A stretch of DNA of 64,000 nt from Streptomyces sp. SirexAA-E (GTDB lineage: Bacteria; Actinomycetota; Actinomycetes; Streptomycetales; Streptomycetaceae): NCBI RefSeq assembly GCF_000177195.2, contig NC_015953.1:5518001-5582000 (forward strand), in the 5' to 3' direction. The position numbers and the translations under genes were made by a program. Positions 32,788 to 41,293 of this stretch are shown here, in pieces. The notes beneath the pieces are model-generated. The model had not been told where the DNA came from, made no database searches, and worked only from the letters and a program-made list of their open reading frames with translations. Within the stretch, counting starts at the first letter, position 1. Each line of letters starts with the position of its first letter.

Positions 32788-34335
32788 GTGTCGGCCAGCA
32801 CATCCCGTACGCTCCCGCCGGAGATCGCCGAGTCCGAGTCTGTGATGGCGCTCATCGAGCGGGGAAAGGCTGATGGGCAGATCGCCGGCGATGACGTGCG
32901 TCGGGCCTTCGAGGCTGACCAGATTCCGCCAACCCAGTGGAAGAACGTTCTGCGCAGCCTCAACCAGATCCTCGAGGAAGAGGGTGTGACGCTGATGGTC
33001 AGTGCCGCGGAGTCGCCGAAGCGCGCCCGCAAGAGCGTCGCAGCGAAGAGCCCGGTCAAGCGCACCGCCACCAAGACCGTCGCGGCCAAGACGACCGTGA
33101 CCCGGACCGTCGCGGCCACGGCCGCCCCGGCGGCCGAGGGCACGGGCACGGCGGCCGACGACGCCGCCGCGGCCGCTCCCGCGAAGAAGGCCGCGGCCAA
33201 GAAGACGGTCGCCAAGAAGACCGCCGCGAAGAAGACGGCGGCCAAGAAGACGGCCACCAAGAAGTCCGGCAAGCAGGACGACGAGCTCCTCGACGGTGAC
33301 GAGGCCGTCGAGGACGTCAAGGCCGGCAAGGGTGAGGAAGAGGAGGGCGAGGGCGAGAACAAGGGCTTCGTCCTCTCCGACGACGACGAGGACGACGCGC
33401 CCGCGCAGCAGGTCGCCGTCGCCGGCGCCACGGCCGACCCGGTCAAGGATTACCTGAAGCAGATCGGCAAGGTCCCGCTCCTCAACGCCGAGCAGGAGGT
33501 CGAGCTCGCCAAGCGCATCGAGGCCGGCCTCTTCGCCGAGGACAAGCTCGCCAACTCCGACAAGCTCGCGCCGAAGCTCAAGCGCGAGCTGGAGATCATC
33601 GCCGAGGACGGCCGTCGGGCCAAGAACCACCTGCTGGAGGCCAACCTCCGGCTCGTGGTCTCGCTGGCCAAGCGCTACACCGGCCGCGGCATGCTCTTCC
33701 TGGACCTGATCCAGGAAGGCAACCTCGGCCTGATCCGCGCGGTCGAGAAGTTCGACTACACCAAGGGCTACAAGTTCTCCACGTACGCCACCTGGTGGAT
33801 CCGTCAGGCGATCACCCGCGCCATGGCCGACCAGGCCCGCACCATCCGTATCCCGGTGCACATGGTCGAGGTCATCAACAAGCTCGCCCGGGTGCAGCGC
33901 CAGATGCTCCAGGACCTGGGCCGTGAGCCCACCCCGGAGGAGCTCGCCAAGGAGCTCGACATGACCCCCGAGAAGGTCATCGAGGTCCAGAAGTACGGCC
34001 GTGAGCCGATCTCGCTGCACACGCCGCTCGGTGAGGACGGCGACAGCGAGTTCGGAGACCTGATCGAGGACTCCGAGGCGGTCGTTCCGGCCGACGCAGT
34101 GAGTTTCACCCTTCTCCAGGAGCAGCTGCACTCCGTCCTCGACACGCTCTCCGAGCGCGAGGCGGGTGTGGTCTCGATGCGCTTCGGCCTCACCGACGGC
34201 CAGCCGAAGACGCTGGACGAGATCGGCAAGGTCTACGGCGTGACGCGAGAGCGCATCCGTCAGATCGAGTCGAAGACGATGTCGAAGCTGCGCCACCCGT
34301 CGCGGTCCCAGGTCCTGCGCGACTACCTGGACTAG
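32788..34335 (+). CDS. hrdB: Principal RNA polymerase sigma factor HrdB
   Basis: 515 residues from GTG 32788 (GAGAGG upstream). Region 1.1 at the start (SASTSRTLPPEIAESESVMA), then a long Lys/Ala-rich segment (about 70-165, repeated AKKTAAKK) and an acidic linker; then regions 1.2-4.2: DPVKDYLKQIGKVPLLNAEQ, the -10 binding region 2.4 (FSTYATWWIRQAITRAMADQ) and -35 binding region 4.2 (TLDEIGKVYGVTRERIRQIE). It is the essential housekeeping sigma factor. A 19-bp terminator hairpin follows. Confidence 0.98.
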   Translation: MSASTSRTLPPEIAESESVMALIERGKADGQIAGDDVRRAFEADQIPPTQWKNVLRSLNQILEEEGVTLMVSAAESPKRARKSVAAKSPVKRTATKTVAAKTTVTRTVAATAAPAAEGTGTAADDAAAAAPAKKAAAKKTVAKKTAAKKTAAKKTATKKSGKQDDELLDGDEAVEDVKAGKGEEEEGEGENKGFVLSDDDEDDAPAQQVAVAGATADPVKDYLKQIGKVPLLNAEQEVELAKRIEAGLFAEDKLANSDKLAPKLKRELEIIAEDGRRAKNHLLEANLRLVVSLAKRYTGRGMLFLDLIQEGNLGLIRAVEKFDYTKGYKFSTYATWWIRQAITRAMADQARTIRIPVHMVEVINKLARVQRQMLQDLGREPTPEELAKELDMTPEKVIEVQKYGREPISLHTPLGEDGDSEFGDLIEDSEAVVPADAVSFTLLQEQLHSVLDTLSEREAGVVSMRFGLTDGQPKTLDEIGKVYGVTRERIRQIESKTMSKLRHPSRSQVLRDYLD

Positions 34336-34352
34336 ATCGCGTCGCGAACACA

Positions 34353-34395
34353 AGCCCGAGGGCCCGGAACCTGGTCGGTTCCGGGCCCTCGGGCT
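34353..34395 (+). terminator. hrdB terminator
   Basis: A 19-bp perfect stem (34353-34371 with 34377-34395) and a 5-nt loop, starting 17 bp after the hrdB stop codon. No T-tract follows, as is usual in this genus. Confidence 0.85.
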
Positions 34396-34471
34396 GTGCG
34401 GTGCGGGTGCGGAGGCCACGCGGGCGAATGACGCTGAGTAGGCATCGTTCACCTCGGAGTCAGGAGCTCCC

Positions 34472-35302
34472 ATGCCCCGTGTCGTGGTCCGCACCCTCCC
34501 CTTGGCCTTCGCGCTGGCCGCCGTGGCGGCGGTGATACCCGTCGGCCTGTCCGCCCCCGCGGCCGCGGACAGCATCGTCGTGGGCGGCAGCCCCGCCGCC
34601 GTCGCAGACAGCCCGTGGGCCGTGGCCCTGTCGAGCCGTGACCGGTTCGGGGGAACGCGCGCCGGACAGTTCTGCGGCGCGGTGGCGATCGCGCCCACCA
34701 AGGCGCTCACGGCCGCGCACTGCCTGCGGCCGGACGTCCTCGGCGGCGACGTCTCCGAGGTGCCCGACCTGAAGGTGATCGCCGGACGCGACGAACTGAG
34801 TGGTCCGGGTGGTCAGGAGATCCCGGTCCGCTCCACCTGGTCCAACCCCGACTACGACTCCCGTACCAACGCGGGCGACCTGGCGGTGCTCACCCTGGAG
34901 CGGGCGCTGCCCGAGGGCAGCGTCATCCCGATGGCCACGGCGGGGGACGAGGCGTACACGCCTGGTAACGGGGCCACGGTGTACGGGTGGGGGGACACCA
35001 CGGGTTACGGCGCCTACGCGTCCGCCCTGCGCGCCACGCAGGTGCGGGTACTGCCGGACACCACGTGCGCCCGCGCCTACCCAGGGGGCACGTACGGCAC
35101 GTACGACGCCTCGTCGATGCTCTGCGCCGGTGACACGGCCGGAGGGCGGGACGCCTGCCAGGGCGACAGCGGAGGCCCTCTGGTGGCCCGTGGGCGGCTC
35201 ATCGGCCTGGTGTCCTGGGGCAGCGGCTGCGGCAGCCCTGGGAACCCTGGGGTCTATACGCGGATCTCCGCCGCCGTCGGGTGGATGGCCGACCGGACCT
35301 GA
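34472..35302 (+). CDS. Secreted trypsin-like serine protease (S1 family)
   Basis: 276 residues, ATG at 34472 with GGAG. Signal peptide: MPRVVVR, a hydrophobic core to about residue 27, and an APAAA|DS cleavage site near 32. The mature protein begins IVVGGSPA, like the IVGG start of active chymotrypsins. Catalytic triad: His83 (TAAHC), Asp136 (NAGDLAVL) and Ser233 (GDSGGP). Asp227 in RDACQGDSGG lies at the base of the specificity pocket, which predicts trypsin-like cleavage after Arg/Lys. Probably an extracellular protease. Confidence 0.94.
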   Translation: MPRVVVRTLPLAFALAAVAAVIPVGLSAPAAADSIVVGGSPAAVADSPWAVALSSRDRFGGTRAGQFCGAVAIAPTKALTAAHCLRPDVLGGDVSEVPDLKVIAGRDELSGPGGQEIPVRSTWSNPDYDSRTNAGDLAVLTLERALPEGSVIPMATAGDEAYTPGNGATVYGWGDTTGYGAYASALRATQVRVLPDTTCARAYPGGTYGTYDASSMLCAGDTAGGRDACQGDSGGPLVARGRLIGLVSWGSGCGSPGNPGVYTRISAAVGWMADRT

Positions 35303-35404
35303 CCGGTCGGCGCGGACATATGAGAACGGGCGGCTCTCCCTACCGGGAAGGCCGCCCGTCGGCCGGTCATGGACCGGGCCCGTGCTCGTCGTGGATGCGA
35401 GGTG

Positions 35405-35635
35405 TCAGTGTTCCTCGTCGGCAGCACTTGCCTGCGCGGCGGTGAGCCGATCCGTCTCATCCTGTATTTCCGCGGCGATCTTCTTGAGTTCCGGCTCGAA
35501 CTTGCGTCCGTGGTGGGCGCAGAAGAGCAGTTCACCGCCACTGATCAGCACGACGCGCAGATAGGCCTGGGCGCCGCAACGGTCACAGCGGTCTGCTGCG
35601 GTCAGCGGGCTCGCGGGGGTCAGAACAGTAGTCAC
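35405..35635 (-). CDS. Small zinc-finger-like protein (DUF7455 type)
   Basis: 76 residues, GTG at 35635 with AGAGG upstream. CDRC (17-20) and CAHH (39-42) form a likely CxxC...CxxH zinc site around the strands AYLRVVLISGGELLFC. The rest is a charged helix (ELKKIAAEIQDETDRL). It is conserved near hrdB in actinobacteria; its function is unknown to me. It is convergent with the protease gene. Confidence 0.8.
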   Translation of the reverse strand: MTTVLTPASPLTAADRCDRCGAQAYLRVVLISGGELLFCAHHGRKFEPELKKIAAEIQDETDRLTAAQASAADEEH

Positions 35636-36068
35636 GTCGCCTCTTCTCTAGCTCGACGAGCTGTCGTACCAGGGTCAACATCCAACCAGGCCGAAAACGT
35701 TCCCGCTCGTGGCATTTCTTCGAAACTTCTTCTCGGGATGGCTGTCTGTTGCCGGTTGGCGGCGAATGTGCCGTATTGCGTAGCGCTACGGTTTCGCGTT
35801 GCTTGGGTGGGCCGGTCCGCCGGCTGGCTTGCCGGTTGTTCATGAGGACGTGCCCGGAGCCTAAATGGTTCATGCCTCGAAGGGAACGTGATGTGCACGT
35901 CACTCCAACGAATGATCGAACGTGTATGCGAGGCTGCACTAGCATAAGGATTCCCACCGGGTGGCGTCACAACCGCTCTACCAGGCCTCTGTAGGCTCTC
36001 AGCGGCTACCGAGGCCGAGCCCGACCCCCATGGGCACCCCAGATGAAATTCAGCGAGGAGCGAACCGC
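35636..36068. promoter_or_regulatory. Divergent promoter region between DUF7455 gene and parE
   Basis: 433 bp without a convincing gene. A candidate parE promoter is CGAACG (35917-35922), 17 bp, TAGCAT (35940-35945). The -35 lies inside TCGAAC-GTGT-ATGCGA (35916-35931), a LexA-box-like sequence with a perfect left half and 4 of 6 matches on the right, so SOS control of this topoisomerase gene is possible but weak. A 12-bp palindrome CGTAGCGCTACG at 35779-35790 may be an operator for the DUF7455 gene. Confidence 0.45.
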
Positions 36069-38195
36069 GTGACCGCCGATTCCGTGCCGTCCACTGCGCT
36101 GCTGACCGGAGCAGGCGGCGCAGACAGGGAGAGCTCCAACTACACAGCGCGGCACCTCCTCGTCCTCGAGGGGCTCGAGGCGGTCCGCAAGCGCCCCGGT
36201 ATGTACATCGGCTCCACGGACAGCCGCGGGCTGATGCACTGCCTCTGGGAGATCATCGACAACTCCGTCGACGAGGCGCTCGGGGGCTACTGCGACGCGA
36301 TCGAGGTCATCCTGCACGACGACGCCTCCGTCGAGGTCCGCGACAACGGCCGGGGCATCCCCGTCGACGTCGAGCCCAAGACGGGCCTCTCCGGCGTCGA
36401 GGTCGTCATGACCAAGCTGCACGCCGGCGGAAAGTTCGGCGGCGGCTCGTACGCCGCGTCGGGCGGCCTGCACGGTGTCGGTGCCTCGGTCGTGAACGCG
36501 CTCTCCGCCCGGCTCGACGTCGAGGTCGACCGCAACAGCACGACCCACTCGATCAGTTTCCGCCGCGGTGTCCCGGGCATGTTCACGGAGCAGGGGCCCG
36601 ACAGCCCCTTCGACCCCGCCAACGGCCTGCGCAAGGGGAAGAGGATCCCCAAGACGCGCACGGGTACCCGGGTGCGGTACTGGGCGGACCGCCAGATCTT
36701 CCTCAAGGACGCCAAGCTCGACCTGGAGACGCTGTACCAGCGGGCCCGCCAGACCGCGTTCCTCGTCCCCGGCCTCACGATCGTCGTGCGCGACGAGCGC
36801 GGCATCAACGGCGAGGGCAAGACGGAGGAGACGTTCCGCTTCGACGGCGGAATCAGCGAGTTCTGCGAGTACCTGGCGCAGGACAAGGCCGTCTGCGACG
36901 TCCAGCGCCTGACCGGCACCGGCACGTTCAAGGAGACCGTGCCGGTCCTGGACGACCGCGGCCACATGACGGCGACCGAGGTCACCCGCGAGCTGGGCGT
37001 GGACATCGCCCTCCGCTGGGGCACCGGGTACGACACCACCGTCAGGTCCTTCGTCAACATCATCGCCACCCCCAAGGGCGGCACCCACGTCTCAGGCTTC
37101 GAGCGGTCGCTCACGAAGACGGTCAACGAGGCACTGCGCTCCACCAAGCTGCTGCGCGTCGCCGAGGACGACGTCGTCAAGGACGACGCCCTCGAAGGCC
37201 TGACCGCCGTGGTGACCGTACGGCTGGCGGAGCCGCAGTTCGAGGGGCAGACCAAGGAGGTGCTGGGCACCTCGGCGGCCAACAGGATCGTGGCCAACGT
37301 GGTGGCCAAGGAGCTCAAGGCATTCCTCACCTCCACCAAGCGGGACGCCAAGGCCCAGGCCAGGGCGGTGCTGGACAAGGCGGTGGCCGCGGCCCGCACC
37401 CGCATCGCGGCCCGCCAGCACAAGGACGCACAGCGCCGCAAGACCGCGCTGGAGTCCTCGTCCCTGCCGGCGAAGCTCGCCGACTGCCGCAGCGACGACG
37501 TGGAGCGCAGCGAACTCTTCATCGTGGAGGGCGACTCGGCCCTCGGTACGGCGAAGCTGGCCCGGAACAGCGAGTTCCAGGCGCTGCTCCCCATCCGGGG
37601 GAAGATTCTCAACGTCCAGAAGTCGTCCGTCTCGGACATGCTCAAGAACGCCGAGTGCGGCGCGATCATCCAGGTCATAGGAGCGGGGTCAGGCCGCACC
37701 TTCGACATCGACGCCGCCCGTTACGGCAAGGTCATCATGATGACGGACGCCGACGTCGACGGATCCCACATCCGCACCCTGCTGCTCACGCTCTTCCAGC
37801 GCTACATGCGGCCGATGGTGGAGGCGGGACGGGTCTTCGCCGCGGTGCCCCCGCTGCACCGGATCGAGCTGGTCCAGCCCAAGAAGGGGCAGGACAAGTA
37901 CATCTACACCTACTCGGACAACGAGCTGCGGCAGACCCTGCTGGAGCTCCAGCGGAAGAACGTCCGGGTCAAGGACTCGATCCAGCGCTACAAGGGCCTC
38001 GGTGAAATGGACGCGGACCAGCTCGCGGAGACGACGATGGACCCGCGTCACCGCACGCTGCGGCGGATCAACATCGGCGACCTGGAATCGTCCGAGCAGG
38101 TCTTCGACCTGCTCATGGGCAACGAGGTGGCGCCCCGCAAGGAGTTCATCACCAGCTCGGCGGCGACGCTGGACCGCTCGCGTATCGACGTCTGA
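36069..38195 (+). CDS. parE: Topoisomerase IV-type subunit B (GyrB/ParE family)
   Basis: 708 residues from GTG 36069 (GAGGAG 8 nt upstream). N-terminal GHKL ATPase (LEAVRKRPGMYIGSTDSRGL, ...EIIDNSVDEAL, DNGRGIP, ASGGLHGVGASVVNAL), transducer, then TOPRIM with EGDSALG and MTDADVDGSHIRTLLLT, and the C-terminal YKGLGEMDADQL. It supplies ATPase strand passage and Mg2+ chemistry to the partner ParC encoded at 48.0-50.5 kb. Streptomyces carries gyrBA near oriC; this second pair is the decatenating enzyme. Confidence 0.93.
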   Translation: MTADSVPSTALLTGAGGADRESSNYTARHLLVLEGLEAVRKRPGMYIGSTDSRGLMHCLWEIIDNSVDEALGGYCDAIEVILHDDASVEVRDNGRGIPVDVEPKTGLSGVEVVMTKLHAGGKFGGGSYAASGGLHGVGASVVNALSARLDVEVDRNSTTHSISFRRGVPGMFTEQGPDSPFDPANGLRKGKRIPKTRTGTRVRYWADRQIFLKDAKLDLETLYQRARQTAFLVPGLTIVVRDERGINGEGKTEETFRFDGGISEFCEYLAQDKAVCDVQRLTGTGTFKETVPVLDDRGHMTATEVTRELGVDIALRWGTGYDTTVRSFVNIIATPKGGTHVSGFERSLTKTVNEALRSTKLLRVAEDDVVKDDALEGLTAVVTVRLAEPQFEGQTKEVLGTSAANRIVANVVAKELKAFLTSTKRDAKAQARAVLDKAVAAARTRIAARQHKDAQRRKTALESSSLPAKLADCRSDDVERSELFIVEGDSALGTAKLARNSEFQALLPIRGKILNVQKSSVSDMLKNAECGAIIQVIGAGSGRTFDIDAARYGKVIMMTDADVDGSHIRTLLLTLFQRYMRPMVEAGRVFAAVPPLHRIELVQPKKGQDKYIYTYSDNELRQTLLELQRKNVRVKDSIQRYKGLGEMDADQLAETTMDPRHRTLRRINIGDLESSEQVFDLLMGNEVAPRKEFITSSAATLDRSRIDV

Positions 38196-38221
38196 CCCGA
38201 ACCGCTGACCGGCCCCGTCCC

Positions 38222-38251
38222 AGCCCCCTCCACCCACGGGTGGAGGGGGCT
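38222..38251 (+). terminator. parE terminator
   Basis: A 13-bp stem (AGCCCCCTCCACC, 38222-38234, with GGTGGAGGGGGCT, 38239-38251) and 4-nt loop, followed by TTCT. It begins 27 bp after the parE stop. Confidence 0.8.
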
Positions 38252-38345
38252 TCTCCACCCGCGATCAACCCGTGAGCCGATCCCCTGACCACGGCGTTTC
38301 CGTAGCGTCGAAGGCCTGGACCCTTCCCGCACTCCGGAGACCGCC

Positions 38346-38885
38346 ATGCCTGAGCTTGTCAATACCCTGCTGATCGTCGCGGTGATCGCGCTCGTCGTCG
38401 TGCGCCAGTTCTCGGCACAGAAGATCACCGCCGACCAGCGGTGGTGGGTCCTGCCGGGAGTCCTGCTCCTCGTCGCCGCACGGAACGGCGCGGTGCTCGA
38501 TCCGCGCCACGGGACCCTGTCCGTACTGCTGCTCGCGGCGGGGCTCCTCGTCGGACTCGTCACCGGCGCCGGATGGGGGTGGACCGCCCGGATGTGGCAG
38601 GGGCCGGACGGCTCGGTGTGGAGCAACGGCACCAAGGCCACGGTCTGGGTCTGGTCGGCGGGGCTGGCGCTTCGGGCCTCTCTGGCCGGTGCGGCCGTCC
38701 TGGCCGGCGTGCACCAGTCGGCCGCGCCCCTTCTCATGTCACTGGCGGCGATGCTGCTCGCCCGAGGCGGGGTGCTGGCGAGCAGGGCCCTGGGCATACG
38801 CGCGGGGGGTGGCGCGCAGGACGCCGAAGACTCGGGTGGCGGGCCCGCGTACGCCACCCTGGCCCAGCGGAAGGAGCGTGTGTGA
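38346..38885 (+). CDS. DUF1453/CcdC-like membrane protein
   Basis: 179 residues, ATG 38346. Four or five hydrophobic segments (for example LVNTLLIVAVIALVVVRQF and LSVLLLAAGLLVGLVTGAGW) and a polar tail. The pattern matches the CcdC/DUF1453 family. It overlaps the sensor kinase start by 4 bp (GTGA), so the three genes here form one operon; it may be a membrane component that modulates the kinase. Confidence 0.7.
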   Translation: MPELVNTLLIVAVIALVVVRQFSAQKITADQRWWVLPGVLLLVAARNGAVLDPRHGTLSVLLLAAGLLVGLVTGAGWGWTARMWQGPDGSVWSNGTKATVWVWSAGLALRASLAGAAVLAGVHQSAAPLLMSLAAMLLARGGVLASRALGIRAGGGAQDAEDSGGGPAYATLAQRKERV

Positions 38886-40045
38886 ACCGCGGTACCTGGA
38901 CCAGCTGGCCGTCCAGAGAGGCTCTGAGGCGTGAGCCCAGCACCAGGGCCCGGGCTGCGCTCAGGAGTTTCGTCTGGGGCGCGGTTCTGATCGGCCTTCT
39001 GTGGAGAACCTTCGCCGACGGGCCCTTCGCACCCTGGCAGATCGCGGTCGGCCTGGTCGGCGCGGCCGTGTGCGGGGTGATGGCTCGGGCCTTCTTCCGC
39101 ACCACACTGGACCACCGGCTGTGGGCATCCCTCGGGCTGCTGCTGGCCTTGATGGCGGCGGCGTACGGGGCCGAGGAGGCCGGCGCCGGGGCGCTCGCCG
39201 TGCTGCTGTGGTGCGGCTGCGCGGTCACGGCTCTGGAGCGGCTTCCGCTCTGCGCCGCCGTACCCCCCACCCTGGTGGCTCTGGTGGCCTACGCCGCCGT
39301 CAAGAGCGACGGGTGGCTGACGACGGTGGTCACCACCGGCGGCCTGTGCCTGGGGGGATACGTCCTGCGGCTCGACGCCGAGGCCCGGGGGAGTGCTCAG
39401 CGACTCCTCGCCCAGGAGCGGGCAGCCAGGGCCGCCGAGGCGGGGGCGGCCGCCCTGGCGGAGCGCTCCAGGATCGCCCGCGAGATCCACGACGTCCTCG
39501 CCCACAGCCTCTCCGCGCAGATGGTGCATCTGGAGGCGGCCAGGCTGCTGATCGAGCGCGAGCCGCCCGGGGGTTTCCGCGACCAGGTGCTGGAGCGGGT
39601 GGTCGCGGCGCGCTCGATGGCGCAGGACGGCCTCGCGGAGACACGGCAGGCGCTCTCCGCGCTGCGCGGTGAGATGACACCGGTGGAGGAGTTCCTGCGG
39701 CAGCTGGTCGCGGGCGAGCCTGCCGACCTCCTCGTGACGGGGGAGCGCAGACCGCTGGCCGCCGAGGCATCCCAGGCGGTACGCAGAGTGGCGCAGGAGG
39801 CGCTGACCAATGCCCGTAAGCACGCTCCGGGTGCGGGGTTGAGGATGCGGCTGGAGTACCTGCCGGACGCGGTGGCGCTGGAGGTGCGGGACTCGGGCGG
39901 CTCCCGGGCCGCGGGCGGGCTCGCTGTCAGTGGCTCCGGATACGGTCTCCTGGGGATGAGGGAACGCGCCGAACTGCTCGGCGGGACGCTGGAGGCAGGA
40001 CCGGACGAGGAGGGGTTCGTGGTGAATCTGCGGGTGCCCACGTGA
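38882..40045 (+). CDS. Sensor histidine kinase (HisKA_3 type)
   Basis: 387 residues, GTG 38882 overlapping the previous stop. Four or five membrane segments in residues 28-165, then the dimerisation box REIHDVLAHSLSAQMVHLEA with phosphoacceptor His203, and an HATPase domain with AQEALTNARKHA and GYGLLGMRERAELLGG. There is no large extracellular sensor loop, so the signal is probably within the membrane. It is translationally coupled to the response regulator. Confidence 0.92.
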   Translation: MNRGTWTSWPSREALRREPSTRARAALRSFVWGAVLIGLLWRTFADGPFAPWQIAVGLVGAAVCGVMARAFFRTTLDHRLWASLGLLLALMAAAYGAEEAGAGALAVLLWCGCAVTALERLPLCAAVPPTLVALVAYAAVKSDGWLTTVVTTGGLCLGGYVLRLDAEARGSAQRLLAQERAARAAEAGAAALAERSRIAREIHDVLAHSLSAQMVHLEAARLLIEREPPGGFRDQVLERVVAARSMAQDGLAETRQALSALRGEMTPVEEFLRQLVAGEPADLLVTGERRPLAAEASQAVRRVAQEALTNARKHAPGAGLRMRLEYLPDAVALEVRDSGGSRAAGGLAVSGSGYGLLGMRERAELLGGTLEAGPDEEGFVVNLRVPT

Positions 40046-40722
40046 GCGCACGGGTGGTGGTCGCCGACGACCAGGCGATCGTGCGCGAGGGAATCGTGAT
40101 GCTGCTGGGCCTGCTCCCCGGCATCGAAGTGGTCGGGGCCGCGAAGGACGGGGACGAAGCGGTCGCGCTCGTCGCGGAGAAGGCACCCGACGTGGTGCTG
40201 ATGGACCTGAGAATGCCCCGCTGCGACGGGGTGGAGGCGACGCGCCGGATCCGGAAGGAGCACCCCCGTACCCAGGTGGTGGTCCTGACGACCTTCGCGG
40301 ACGACGATTCGCTCTTCACCGCGCTGCAGGCGGGTGCCCGGGGATACCTCACCAAGGACGCACGGGGAGAGGAGATCGTCCAGGCGATCGACGCGGTGAT
40401 GTCGGGCGAGGCGGGGCTCTCTCCGAAGGTGCAGAGACGCCTGTTGGAGCGGGTCACGGGCAGCGAGACGGTTCCGGCGCCTTGCGCCCTGCCCTCCGAG
40501 CTGCCGGACGGCCTGACACCGCGCGAGGCCGAGGTGCTGGTGCTGATCGCCGAGGGGCTCTCCAACAGGGAGATCGCACGAGCCCTGCACGTCTCCGCGG
40601 CGACGGTGAAGACACACATCAACAACCTCTTCGCCAAGACCGGGGCACGGGACAGGACACAGGCCGTGCGGTACGCGTACGGCAGGGGGCTCGCACGCCC
40701 TCCCCGGACTTCCTTCACCTGA
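40042..40722 (+). CDS. NarL/FixJ-type response regulator
   Basis: 226 residues, GTG 40042 overlapping the kinase stop by 4 bp. Receiver domain with Asp55 (DVVLMDLRMPRCDG) and the conserved threonine/lysine (VVLTTFADDDS, GYLTKDA); C-terminal LuxR HTH LTPREAEVLVLIAEGLSNRE. The cognate partner of the adjacent kinase. Targets are unknown; the symporter genes downstream are candidates by position. Confidence 0.94.
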   Translation: MSARVVVADDQAIVREGIVMLLGLLPGIEVVGAAKDGDEAVALVAEKAPDVVLMDLRMPRCDGVEATRRIRKEHPRTQVVVLTTFADDDSLFTALQAGARGYLTKDARGEEIVQAIDAVMSGEAGLSPKVQRRLLERVTGSETVPAPCALPSELPDGLTPREAEVLVLIAEGLSNREIARALHVSAATVKTHINNLFAKTGARDRTQAVRYAYGRGLARPPRTSFT

Positions 40723-40744
40723 AATGGTGAAGCCCGCCGGATGA

Positions 40745-40767
40745 AGAGCCAGGATCACCCTGGCTCT
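40745..40767 (+). terminator. Terminator after the two-component genes
   Basis: AGAGCCAGG (40745-40753) pairs with CCTGGCTCT (40759-40767) across a 5-nt loop. The 98-bp gap before the DUF485 gene contains nothing else obvious. Confidence 0.65.
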
Positions 40768-40819
40768 GACCATTCTTGGCTACGCGGCCGAAAAGGCTCG
40801 TGGACAAGGGAGTTGTTCG

Positions 40820-41293
40820 GTGGAGAAGGAAGCAGGGCCGGATGTCGCAGCGATGTGGCCGGACGACCCGTGGTACGACGTGCCGGCGCCGGGACGGTGC
40901 GCGCCGGACGGCGTCGCGGCGGCAGCGCCGGACAGCCGGACCGGGCGCCGGGAGGAGCAGGGGCACAGTGCGGCCGACGTCTACCTGGAGGTGCAGCGCA
41001 GCGCGGCCTTCCGGGAAGTCCGGCGCCGCTACCGACGGTTCGTGGTTCCGGCGGTAGCCGCCTTCCTCCTGTGGTATCTGGCCTACGTCGTCGCGGCCAC
41101 CACCGCTCACGGTCTGATGGCGCGGCCCGTCGCCGGTGTGATGAACGTGGCCATGCTCGCGGGGCTGGGGCAGTTTCTCACCACGTTCCTGCTGACCTGG
41201 GCATATGTCCGGCACGCACGGCTGCACCGCGACCGTGCGGCACTGGATCTGCGCTGGGACACCCAGGAGATGACGCGAGGGGCCGAGCGGTGA
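40820..41293 (+). CDS. DUF485 membrane protein
   Basis: 157 residues, GTG 40820. A 60-residue polar N-terminal extension precedes the DUF485 core: YLEVQRSAAFREVRRRYRRF, then two membrane segments (VAAFLLWYLAYVVAA and VAMLAGLGQFLTTFLLTWAY). DUF485 proteins accompany acetate/solute symporters of the ActP type, and the gene overlaps the symporter start by 4 bp. Confidence 0.88.
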   Translation: MEKEAGPDVAAMWPDDPWYDVPAPGRCAPDGVAAAAPDSRTGRREEQGHSAADVYLEVQRSAAFREVRRRYRRFVVPAVAAFLLWYLAYVVAATTAHGLMARPVAGVMNVAMLAGLGQFLTTFLLTWAYVRHARLHRDRAALDLRWDTQEMTRGAER

